Shown here piece after piece: positions 1-5,883 of a stretch of 7,942 bases of DNA (positions are counted from its first letter, which is position 1; the number at the start of each line of letters is the position of its first letter). Position numbers and translations under genes: made by a program. The stretch lies in assembly GCA_034437315.1 (NCBI GenBank), contig DAOTUC010000222.1, forward strand, positions 1 through 7,942, given 5' to 3'. This DNA is from DSAR01 sp034437315 (GTDB lineage: Bacteria; Chloroflexota; Anaerolineae; B4-G1). The notes beneath the pieces are model-generated. The model was not told where the DNA came from and did not search any database. It saw nothing but the letters and a program-made list of their open reading frames with translations.

Positions 1-8
1 TCGTCATT

Positions 9-108
9 AGAATTCGGAAGTCTCAAAAGGTGCATTGAACAACCGATTTTGACGTGATAGTCAATCAACTTTGCCTCCGAGATACTCGACGGAAGACTTC
101 CGAATTCT
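9..108. repeat. REPIN-like 100-bp inverted-repeat element
   Basis: The arms AGAATTCGGAAGTCT (9-23) and AGACTTCCGAATTCT (94-108) are a perfect 15-bp inverted repeat around a 70-nt spacer. Each arm is also a quasi-palindrome (AGA.TTC / GAA.TCT with one mismatched pair and a one-base centre), so it can fold alone or pair with the other arm. That is the design of a REP doublet or small non-autonomous element. There is no T-tract, and the 70-nt spacer is too long for an intrinsic terminator. TTA is present just outside the left arm (7-9) and at the right edge (108-110), too short to prove a target duplication. A further CCGAATTCTT match lies at 203-212. No transposase is visible. Confidence 0.6.
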
Positions 109-282
109 TAAGTGGAAAACTCCAGTTAAACAGGCTACTTGCGCCTATGCCGTCCTCAAGACGGGAACTTAGAGCAAGGGTTAGCCGAAACGATGATCGT
201 AGCCGAATTCTTGTACGTTGAGCAGGAATTTACCGTCGATGTCTCTTGTTGGTTCTGGCTCGTCCAGGCTAGGTTTGATGGA
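109..282. other. Non-coding stretch downstream of the lipoprotein gene
   Basis: I see no convincing gene in this segment. A short hairpin CCGTC/GACGG (150-154 and 160-164) is present but lacks a T-run, so it is a poor terminator for the minus-strand lipoprotein gene ending at 283. The reading frame open on the plus strand from 139 runs into the lipoprotein gene antisense and has no recognisable protein features. Confidence 0.5.
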
Positions 283-963
283 TCACGGTTCGCTGACGAC
301 CAGGTTGTCGAAATGAATCTCGGTGGGCGTGGATTCGTAGGTCGTGGCGGTCAGTGCGATGTCGCCCGACGAGAACGTGGCATCTTCGACGCTGGCTAAC
401 TGTCGCCCGTTGACGGACAGGGTAAGCAAGGAGCCGTTGCACACCGCGCGGATGTGATTGCTCGCGTCGCCCGTGTTGATCGCGTCCGACATCGTCCAAT
501 CTACGAGCAGAAAATACTCTTGATTTTCAGCCTTGAGAACGGCGTAATAGCCATCGCCAGAGATCAAGAGGTAATAGCCGTTGCCGTCGCCCTGCTCGCG
601 ACAGACCACGCCGTAATCGTTGTTATCATCCGGGCCGGCCGATATCTGAGTCGCGTCCACGTCCATGACGACGTTATCGAAGGAGCGATTGGCGACGCCC
701 CACATCGTGCTGTTGTCGATGTTGGAGCGCACGAAATAAGCGCCATTGGTGTAGCCCACCTCTCCGAACTCGTAATCGCCCACCTCCCAACCGGACGCGG
801 AATCGTTGAAATCGTCCTCAAAGATCACCTTGGCCTGGGGTACCGGCTCATCAGATGTATCCCCCGGCAAGGATGGCAAGCCAGGCAAGGATGGCAGATT
901 GCACGTGCATGCCAATGTGAATATGGTTAATAGGATCAGCGCGCTCAGTTGCTTCTTACGCAT
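283..963 (-). CDS. LamG-like domain lipoprotein
   Basis: This encodes a 226-residue secreted lipoprotein. The chosen start is the ATG at 963, with AGGAGGT (974-968) four bases upstream. A longer frame begins at 1011, directly against the metG stop, but would put 16 residues ahead of the signal peptide. The N-terminus is MRKKQ followed by a hydrophobic stretch and TLAC, a type II signal peptide with Cys19 as the likely lipid-modified residue. A Pro/Leu/Gly linker (LPSLPG twice, residues 23-34) follows, then an acidic beta-rich domain from about residue 45 to the end, beginning FEDDFND and closing with IHFDNLVVSE. That pattern is typical of concanavalin/LamG-like or DUF1080-like jelly rolls that bind carbohydrate. 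No catalytic residues are recognisable, so the ligand is unknown. It lies 48 bp downstream of metG on the same strand and has no clear promoter of its own. Confidence 0.85.
   Translation of the reverse strand: MRKKQLSALILLTIFTLACTCNLPSLPGLPSLPGDTSDEPVPQAKVIFEDDFNDSASGWEVGDYEFGEVGYTNGAYFVRSNIDNSTMWGVANRSFDNVVMDVDATQISAGPDDNNDYGVVCREQGDGNGYYLLISGDGYYAVLKAENQEYFLLVDWTMSDAINTGDASNHIRAVCNGSLLTLSVNGRQLASVEDATFSSGDIALTATTYESTPTEIHFDNLVVSEP
866..896. repeat. Short in-gene tandem repeat
   Basis: GGCAAGGATGGCA occurs at 866-878 and again at 884-896, an 18-bp period. It encodes the duplicated LPSLPG linker just after the lipoprotein's acylated cysteine. The period is a multiple of three, so changes in copy number would lengthen or shorten the tether between membrane and domain without breaking the frame. 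Confidence 0.7.
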
Positions 964-1011
964 TTTTACCTCCTGTATGATTAATTTTACTCCGAATAGG
1001 TCATCACTCAT

Positions 1012-2802
1012 TTAACAGAGCAATCTGTTCATCTCCTCCTCGACGATCGACTGATCTAACTTTTTGAACAGCGGCTTGGGGCGTCGTAGAGATTGTCCGG
1101 GCGGCAATTCGCTGGGTTTCCACGTCCCTGTCGCGCCGCCGGCGTCGTAGCACAACGCTTCGTGGACCCGCCCACCCGCCTCCTCAAAGGTTTCGGTGTA
1201 GGATCGGCCAAACAACGGCCCTTCGTAACCCAGATATTGATGTAACCGTTCGGACGTGAAGGGCAAAAATGGGGCAAACAGAATCTTCAACGAGTCGATG
1301 GCCCGCAAGGCCACGTAGATTGTCGTGGCGGCGGCCTCCGGATTCTCCTTGATCTGGAACCATGGCCCCTTTTCCTCCAGGTAGCGATTCGCCTCTCGAG
1401 CCAAAGCCATCGTCTCATTCAGCGCTGCCCGGAGTTTACAGCCGGCGATAAGTTGTCCCACGCTCTCAAAACCGGCTTCTACCTTTTCCAGCAAACGGGC
1501 ATCCACTGCGTCGAGCGATCCGGGAGTGGGCGCTCGCCGGTCGAAACGCTTGTAGGCGAACGTCATCGCCCGGTTGACCAGGTTGCCCCAGGTGGCGACC
1601 AGTTCGTCGTTGTTCCGACGCAGGAAATCATCCCACAGCCAATCGGTGTCCCGCGTCTCCGGCATCGCCGCCGTCAGATAATAGCGCAGCGCGTCCGGGT
1701 CATACCGGTCGAGCGCCTCGTCCATCCACACCGCCCAATGCCGGCTGCCGGAGATTTTCCGCGCCTCCAGGTTCATAAATTCGTTTGCCGGCACGTCATA
1801 GGGCAGGTTGAGCTTTTTCGTCTCATCCTCCTCGTACAGTCGCTCGACCCCCATCAGTTCCGCCGGCCAGATGACGGCGTGGAACGGGATGTTATCTTTC
1901 CCGATGAAGTACAGCGTCTTGGCCTCCGGTTGATACCACCAGTTCTTCCAGGCCTCCGGCTCTCCTTCGCCCTGCGCCCACCGATTGTGGGCCCATTCAA
2001 CGCTGGCGGAGAAATAGCCGATGACCGCCTCAAACCAGACGTAGAGACATTTATCCTCCCATCCGGGTACAGGTACGGGGATGCCCCAGGAGAGATCGCG
2101 GGTGATGGGTCGCCCGCGCAATCCCTCGCCCACGTACTGGCGGGCGAAATTGATCACGTTGGGCCGCCAGTGTTCCTTGCCCTCGTCAAGCCAATCGGCG
2201 AGACCGGCCTCAGCCAACTTCGGCAGGTCGAGGAAAAAGTGCTCCGTTTCGCGAACGACCGGGGCGCTGCCGTCCAGCTTGCTGCGGGGGTTAATGAGGT
2301 CCTGGGGGTCCAGCAGCGTGTTGCAATTGTCGCATTGGTCGCCCCGAGCCGATTCATAGCCGCAATGGGGGCACACACCTTCGACGTAACGATCGGGGAG
2401 AAAGCGCCCTTGTTGTTCGGAGTACATCTGCTCCTGGACCTTGCGGTACAGATATTGCTTGCGCAAAAGGGCGGTGAAGAAGTCCTGCGACACCTGGTGA
2501 TGATTTTCTGTATCGGTGTGGGTAAAGAGGTCATAGCTGATCCCCAGGCGCTGGAACAGCGCCAAAAAACTATGGTGATAGCGTTCGAAAACCTCTTGCG
2601 GCGATTTGTTTTCGCTTTCGGCGACGACGGTCACCGGCGTGCCGTGCGAGTCGGAACCGGAGACCATGAGCACCCGGTCGCCCGCCAACCGGTGGTAGCG
2701 GGCGAAGATGTCGCCGGGCAGATGGGAACCGGTCACGTTGCCGGCGTGGATTTTGGCGCTGGCATAGGGCCAAGCGATAGCGACGAGAATATGTTCAGAC
2801 AC
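1012..2802 (-). CDS. metG: Methionyl-tRNA synthetase
   Basis: This cytoplasmic class I synthetase (596 aa) charges tRNA-Met with methionine using ATP. The HIGH-box equivalent is HAGN (residues 19-22, within WPYASAKIHAGN) and GSDSHGTP is at 49-56. Four zinc-knuckle cysteines are C134, C137, C147 and C150. The KMSKS-loop equivalent is KISGS (339-343), which lacks the second lysine. The anticodon-binding domain has the expected N397/R401 pair and W471. The protein ends soon after that domain, so the C-terminal tRNA-binding (EMAP/Trbp111-like) extension of some MetRS is absent. The start is GTG at 2802, supported by AGGAGG (2814-2809) six bases upstream; the protein then begins SEHILVAIAWPYA, as the family does. 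The gene is followed on the same strand by the lipoprotein gene, an unusual partner. A long open frame on the opposite strand (1453-2820) is only its antisense shadow. Confidence 0.97.
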   Translation of the reverse strand: MSEHILVAIAWPYASAKIHAGNVTGSHLPGDIFARYHRLAGDRVLMVSGSDSHGTPVTVVAESENKSPQEVFERYHHSFLALFQRLGISYDLFTHTDTENHHQVSQDFFTALLRKQYLYRKVQEQMYSEQQGRFLPDRYVEGVCPHCGYESARGDQCDNCNTLLDPQDLINPRSKLDGSAPVVRETEHFFLDLPKLAEAGLADWLDEGKEHWRPNVINFARQYVGEGLRGRPITRDLSWGIPVPVPGWEDKCLYVWFEAVIGYFSASVEWAHNRWAQGEGEPEAWKNWWYQPEAKTLYFIGKDNIPFHAVIWPAELMGVERLYEEDETKKLNLPYDVPANEFMNLEARKISGSRHWAVWMDEALDRYDPDALRYYLTAAMPETRDTDWLWDDFLRRNNDELVATWGNLVNRAMTFAYKRFDRRAPTPGSLDAVDARLLEKVEAGFESVGQLIAGCKLRAALNETMALAREANRYLEEKGPWFQIKENPEAAATTIYVALRAIDSLKILFAPFLPFTSERLHQYLGYEGPLFGRSYTETFEEAGGRVHEALCYDAGGATGTWKPSELPPGQSLRRPKPLFKKLDQSIVEEEMNRLLC

Positions 2803-2825
2803 GTTACGCCTCCTTTTTGAAGTTG

Positions 2826-2841
2826 TTGAACTATTGTATCA
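2826..2841 (-). promoter_or_regulatory. Putative extended -10 promoter of metG
   Basis: The minus strand reads TGATACAAT (2841-2833), an extended -10 (TGnTACAAT), with a start point expected near 2826 and a leader of about 24 nt containing the AGGAGG of metG. No good -35 lies 16-18 bp upstream, where the terminator stem and its T-run sit. An extended -10 could compensate. Its placement just past a terminator fits independent transcription of metG. Confidence 0.45.
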
Positions 2842-2856
2842 CAGGGTGTAGTAAAC

Positions 2857-2887
2857 GAAAAACCGCCAGTGAGACTGGCGGTTTTTC
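2857..2887 (-). terminator. Intrinsic terminator (symmetrical)
   Basis: A 14-bp perfect stem (2857-2870 with 2874-2887, core ACCGCCAGT/ACTGGCGGT) closes a 3-nt loop and is flanked by A5 and T5, giving a U-tract in either direction. It lies 115 bp after the sigA stop on the minus strand, so it most likely ends the yceD-sigA transcript, or a small RNA made from 2887-2961. No plus-strand gene points into it. Confidence 0.85.
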
Positions 2888-2961
2888 TTGCCGTGAGACC
2901 GAAACGCGCGGCGGTCTAGCGCGAGTGGAGACCCCCTTCTCTCACTCGCCACGGCAAGTCG
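2887..2961 (-). ncRNA. Candidate structured small RNA or 3'-UTR RNA
   Basis: On the minus strand, 2958-2887 folds into a compact three-way junction with only Watson-Crick pairs. The outer stem is CTTGCCGTG/CACGGCAAG (9 bp). Inside are a hairpin GCGAGTG/CACTCGC continued by GAGA/TCTC after a one-base bulge (loop AGGGGG), and a hairpin AGACCG/CGGTCT (loop of 10). Linkers are 0, 3 and 0 nt. The structure runs directly into the terminator at 2887-2857, so the RNA would be about 100 nt long. A possible promoter at 2968-2997 would start transcription near 2961, at the edge of the outer stem. It does not look like tRNA (two arms, no T-loop), and I do not recognise a known RNA family. It may instead be the processed 3' end of the sigA mRNA, or a mobile repeat. 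Confidence 0.4.
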
Positions 2962-2967
2962 CACATG

Positions 2968-2997
2968 ATCATAGCGAAATCGGAATAGGTATGTCGC
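2968..2997 (-). promoter_or_regulatory. Weak candidate promoter for the small RNA
   Basis: On the minus strand, GCGACA (2997-2992; 4 of 6 to TTGACA) is 18 bp upstream of TATGAT (2973-2968; 5 of 6 to TATAAT). The predicted start, near 2961, coincides with the first base pair of the structured element. The -35 is poor, so this is suggestive only. Confidence 0.3.
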
Positions 2998-3001
2998 GTC
3001 A

Positions 3002-4162
3002 TCAGGAATGCAAGGTAAGATTATCGAGATAGTCGCGCAACTGGCGGCTGCGGCGTGGATGGCGCAACCGGCGCAGCGCCCGGCCCTCGATCTGTCGGAT
3101 GCGCTCTCGCGTCAGGCCGAATTTTTGCCCGACTTCCTCTAACGTATAGCTGCGACCGTTGATCAGCCCAAAGCGCAGGCGCAGGATGCGCGCCTCGCGG
3201 GGGTTCAAGGTCGCGAGAAGCTCCTCAATCTTCTCTCCCAGCAGATAGCGGTAGGCGCTCTGAGTGGGCGTGGGCGTCGCCTCGTCCTCAATGAAACAGC
3301 CCAACTCGCTATCCTCCTCCTCGCCGACCGGTTGTTCGAGGCTCAAGGGTCGCCAGGAGACCCGCAACATCCACTGTACCTTTCGCGGTTCCATATCCAT
3401 CTCGTCCGCGAGCTCCTCTGGGGTGGGACGGCGTCCCTTTTCCTGTTCTAGCGAGCGGGCTATGTTGTAGAGTTGTCGAATCCGGTCCGACATGTGCACC
3501 GGTACGCGAATCGTCCGGCCTTGATCGGCGATAGCGCGGGTGATCGTCTGGCGGATCCACCAGGTCGCATACGTGCTGAAGCGATAGCCCCGGCTGTAAT
3601 CGAATTTCTCTACCGCTTTCATCAACCCCAGGTTGCCCTCCTGGATCAAATCGAGGAACGGCACGCCGCGCCCCATATAATTTTTGGCGATACTGACGAC
3701 CAGGCGGGTGTTGGCCTTGATCAGATGCTCTCGCGCTGCCAATCCTTCCTCTACGGCGCAATCCAATTCTCGCCGCTTGACCGGATCGGCGCCGTCGTGG
3801 CCCAACGTCTCCTCGGCCGCCCGTCCCGCCTCAAGCGCCTTGGCCAACTGGACTTCCTCTTCGATTGTCAGCAATGGCACGCGGGACATCTCGCGCAAGT
3901 AGAGACCGACCGTGTCGTCGGTGGCGACTTTGCTCAGGTCGTATTTCTCTTCGTCGAGATCGTCGTCATCAAAGTCGTCCAGGTCATCCTCATCTACCTC
4001 GCCTTCGTCATACACCTCAATCCCCGCATCGTGTAACAGAATGAAGATTTCCTCTAGCTGCTCAAGGGCTTCCTCGGCTTCTGGAATGAGTTCCTGGATG
4101 TCGTCTGTGGTCAAATAGCCCTGTGCTTCAGCCTTGTCGAATAGTTCATCAATGGCTTCCAT
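3002..4162 (-). CDS. sigA: Primary sigma factor SigA/RpoD
   Basis: This 386-residue protein is a sigma-70 that directs RNA polymerase to housekeeping promoters. A region 1.1-like helical N-terminus (1-50) is followed by a very acidic stretch (52-72) and region 1.2 (DDTVGLYLREMSRVPLL, 82-98). Region 2 runs from about 145, with FLDLIQEGNLGLMKAVEKFD (169-188) and the -10 reading helix FSTYATWWIRQTITRAI (195-211, Q205 and T208). Region 3 starts near R219. Region 4.2 has the -35 helix-turn-helix EEVGQKFGLTRERIRQIEG (342-360). Group 1 status follows from region 1.1, the full region 2.4 and the RALRRLRHP end. The ATG at 4162 has AGGAGA seven bases upstream. It is second in an operon with yceD, 17 bp after its stop, and is served by the promoter at 4758-4786. 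Confidence 0.95.
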   Translation of the reverse strand: MEAIDELFDKAEAQGYLTTDDIQELIPEAEEALEQLEEIFILLHDAGIEVYDEGEVDEDDLDDFDDDDLDEEKYDLSKVATDDTVGLYLREMSRVPLLTIEEEVQLAKALEAGRAAEETLGHDGADPVKRRELDCAVEEGLAAREHLIKANTRLVVSIAKNYMGRGVPFLDLIQEGNLGLMKAVEKFDYSRGYRFSTYATWWIRQTITRAIADQGRTIRVPVHMSDRIRQLYNIARSLEQEKGRRPTPEELADEMDMEPRKVQWMLRVSWRPLSLEQPVGEEEDSELGCFIEDEATPTPTQSAYRYLLGEKIEELLATLNPREARILRLRFGLINGRSYTLEEVGQKFGLTRERIRQIEGRALRRLRHPRRSRQLRDYLDNLTLHS

Positions 4163-4179
4163 AAGTCTCCTGGGTTTTT

Positions 4180-4674
4180 CTAATCTGACAACAAGTCTTT
4201 CAGCACAGCCAGACGCGGATCAACATCCGAACTTTCACACGAGCAGGTCTCGGTGTTACGGTTCGCGCCGCATTGCGGGCATAATCCCCGACAATCCGGT
4301 TCACAAAGGGGCTTCATGGGGATGGCGACCCAGGCATATTCGCGCAGGAGCGGCGTCAGGTCAATCCAACCGTCGTCATCAACCTGGTAGAGCAAGTCTG
4401 GGTTGGACTTTGATCCAGGTAGACGAAACGTTTCCTCCAATTCAAAAGAGAATGGGAAGATGACCGGCTCCAGGCATCGCACGCATTCCACTTCTAATTG
4501 TGATTCCAGCGCGCCCTGCAGGAGCAGGCCATTCTCGACGCGAATGACTTGGATAGTCCCACGGAGAAAATCTACCGAGAGGTCGGATAGATCCAGGGGT
4601 CCTGTATCGATATCCAGGACGAGGGAAGCGCCAAGCCGTGCCTTGATAAGAGCAGAAACATCGAAACGAATCAT
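4180..4674 (-). CDS. yceD: YceD/DUF177 family protein
   Basis: This 164-residue cytoplasmic protein belongs to the YceD (DUF177) family. Plant and bacterial members are linked to 23S rRNA accumulation and ribosome biogenesis; its exact biochemistry is unknown. Visible hallmarks are C64-V-R-C67 in the beta-rich middle (EVECVRCLEP), then C124, C128, C132 and C135 in PLCEPDCRGLCPQCGANRN, which look metal-binding, and the closing DPRLAVLKDLL. Two further cysteines (C144, C146) add to the cluster. The ATG at 4674 has GGAGGA (4691-4686) 11 bases upstream, a slightly long spacing, and no better start is present. The usual partner rpmF (ribosomal protein L32) does not follow; sigA comes next after 17 bp. 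It is transcribed from the strong promoter at 4758-4786 with a leader of about 77 nt. Confidence 0.9.
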   Translation of the reverse strand: MIRFDVSALIKARLGASLVLDIDTGPLDLSDLSVDFLRGTIQVIRVENGLLLQGALESQLEVECVRCLEPVIFPFSFELEETFRLPGSKSNPDLLYQVDDDGWIDLTPLLREYAWVAIPMKPLCEPDCRGLCPQCGANRNTETCSCESSDVDPRLAVLKDLLSD

Positions 4675-4750
4675 AGTAAGCTCAGTCCTCCAAGGACTCT
4701 ATAGTCGCCCGCCCTTGTGCGGCCGGCAAGGCTGTCGGCGGCTCACACGA

Positions 4751-4786
4751 TGTAGACATTATATCATAATCGACTTCCGTAGTCAA
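4751..4786 (-). promoter_or_regulatory. Near-consensus sigma-70 promoter of yceD-sigA
   Basis: The minus strand has TTGACT (4786-4781), a 17-bp spacer, then a perfect TATAAT (4763-4758) preceded by TG at the extended -10 position (TGATATAAT). Transcription should start near 4751. It would drive yceD and sigA, making the housekeeping sigma factor gene dependent on its own product. No operator-like repeat overlaps it. Confidence 0.8.
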
Positions 4787-4926
4787 GATTTTTGGCCTTT
4801 GTCGACATAACTTAGTAATGGGTAATGCAAGACAGCACTTGAGGAAGCAATGTTGTAAGCGTTCAGCCCTTGCTCCAGGCATCCAAGCGACGGTGCAGCG
4901 TGTCAAACTGCTTTAACCTGGGTAGC

Positions 4927-4981
4927 AGGCCAACCCCCGTTGGCCGTCTGGAAGCTAAAACCGCCCAACAGGGGTTGGGCT
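4927..4981. repeat. Inverted pair of quasi-palindromic hairpins
   Basis: Hairpin one is GGCCAAC-CCCC-GTTGGCC (4928-4945) and hairpin two is GCCCAAC-AGGG-GTTGGGC (4963-4980), each with a 7-bp stem and 4-nt loop. As 19-mers (4927-4945 and 4963-4981) they are inverted copies matching at 16 of 19 positions, 17 nt apart. They can therefore fold as two hairpins or one long one. No T-run follows either, arguing against termination. Confidence 0.6.
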
Positions 4982-5073
4982 CCCACCCCCTCTGAACGGT
5001 TACGCAATGTTTTGATTGCCAAATCGGCCTGTTTGTGATAGATTTACTGGCGTGCGGAGAGTTGAGATGAAAA

Positions 5074-5218
5074 CTAGCTACCCGATACTTTCATATCTAA
5101 ACCTCCCGCAGGTTTATTTGCCTCGTGACAAGCGTGATGGGCACTTTTAGAGACTTTTTTCGGTCAATTGTGCTCAACCTTCAACCTGCGGGAGGTTGGC
5201 AAACTGTCGGGTGGCTAG
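5074..5218. repeat. Nested inverted-repeat element (REPIN-like)
   Basis: The core is a perfect 15-bp inverted repeat, AACCTCCCGCAGGTT (5100-5114) and AACCTGCGGGAGGTT (5183-5197), with a 68-nt spacer. Each arm is itself quasi-palindromic (AACCT/AGGTT ends). Outside it a second imperfect pair, CTAGCTACCCGATA (5074-5087) and TGTCGGGTGGCTAG (5205-5218), matches at 12 of 14 positions. Total length is 145 bp, with CTAG near both ends. The spacer has no coding potential. It ends 49 bp before rdgB and has no T-tract, so a role in rdgB control is possible but unsupported. Confidence 0.6.
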
Positions 5219-5267
5219 AGGTGAAAATACAACCGAATGAATTGATAGTGCCAGTGGAGGTTTACCG

Positions 5268-5855
5268 ATGTCGCTTCTGATCGCCACCAGTAACCCCGGG
5301 AAAATGCGTGAATTCGAAGAACTGTTGGCTCCACTTCCGACTTCTTTGTGTTTTCCGAAGACACTTGGCTTGAATCTCAATATCGTAGAGGATGGCGCTA
5401 CCTACGCCGAAAATGCGCGCAAGAAAGCCTTGACCTATTGGCGGGCGACGGGTATGATCACGCTGGCCGACGATTCCGGATTGGAGGTCGACGCACTGGA
5501 CGGGGCGCCGTCTATCCGTTCGGCGCGTTACGCGCCCGGACGCGACGACGATCGAGTGACCGCGCTGTTAAAAGCCCTGCGCGGCGTCCCGCCCGCAGAA
5601 CGCACCGCGCGTTTCCGTTGCATCGTCGCCATCGTCGGGCCAGACGGACGTATCTACACCACAGAGGGAGTCTGCGAAGGGCGAATCGCCGACGAACCGG
5701 CGGGAGAAGACGGGTTCGGTTACGATCCTATTTTCTATTTGCCCACCTACAATCGGACAATGGCCCAGATTGGACCGGCGGATAAAAACCGCATCAGCCA
5801 TCGAGCCAAGGCCATCCAGGAGGCTATGCCGATCCTCTGGCGGCTTTTGCGATAG
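5268..5855 (+). CDS. rdgB: XTP/dITP diphosphatase (RdgB/HAM1)
   Basis: This 195-residue cytoplasmic enzyme hydrolyses non-canonical purine triphosphates (dITP, XTP, ITP) to monophosphate and pyrophosphate, keeping deaminated bases out of DNA and RNA. All family blocks are present: TSNPGK (7-12), EDGATYAENARKKA with E41 (41-54), the metal-binding LADDSGLEVDALDGAPSIRS (66-85), FGYDPIF (150-156) and KNRISHRAKA (173-182, S177-H178-R179). The length is normal. The ATG at 5268 has GGAGG (5256-5260) seven bases upstream and gives the standard N-terminus MSLLIATSNPGK. It stands alone on the plus strand, flanked on both sides by repeat elements, with no obvious promoter or terminator. Confidence 0.96.
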   Translation: MSLLIATSNPGKMREFEELLAPLPTSLCFPKTLGLNLNIVEDGATYAENARKKALTYWRATGMITLADDSGLEVDALDGAPSIRSARYAPGRDDDRVTALLKALRGVPPAERTARFRCIVAIVGPDGRIYTTEGVCEGRIADEPAGEDGFGYDPIFYLPTYNRTMAQIGPADKNRISHRAKAIQEAMPILWRLLR

Positions 5856-5883
5856 GACCGAACCATAACCAGCAGGATCCTTG

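Larger units (their letters stand above)
4787..5267. other. Divergent intergenic region with repeats, no intact gene
   Basis: Between the yceD promoter and rdgB I find no complete gene. The region contains two inverted-repeat elements (4927-4981 and 5074-5218) and, at 4919-4863 on the minus strand, an 18-codon coding-like tail (RLKQFDTLHRRLDAWSKG, stop TGA). That tail may be the end of a decayed gene cut off by the repeat at 4927. No clear promoter for rdgB is visible in 5219-5260. The plus strand there is A/T-richer, and the only firm signal is the GGAGG at 5256-5260. Confidence 0.5.

Noticed and set aside
150..164. Hairpin CCGTC/GACGG as terminator of the lipoprotein gene
   Set aside because: It has a stem of only five pairs and no T-run on the minus strand.
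454..930. 158-codon open frame on the plus strand
   Set aside because: It is antisense to the lipoprotein gene, with repetitive Val/Ala/Ile content typical of a shadow frame and no ribosome binding site.
1453..2820. 455-codon open frame on the plus strand
   Set aside because: It is exactly antisense to metG, which has full family motifs and a strong ribosome binding site. The antisense product shows no domain and arises from the codon bias of the real gene.
2887..2958. tRNA gene
   Set aside because: The fold has two inner arms rather than three and lacks a T-loop GTTCGA-like motif and CCA-type end.
3473..4036. 187-codon open frame on the plus strand
   Set aside because: It is antisense to sigA, whose sigma-70 regions are unmistakable.
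4682..4906. 74-codon open frame on the minus strand ahead of yceD
   Set aside because: It runs through the near-consensus promoter at 4758-4786, so it could not be translated from the yceD transcript, and it has no recognisable family. The internal ATG inside the -10 is upstream of the expected start point.
5348..5785. 145-codon Arg-rich open frame inside rdgB
   Set aside because: It is an alternate-frame shadow of rdgB; the Arg-rich composition is an artefact of reading a G+C-rich gene out of frame.
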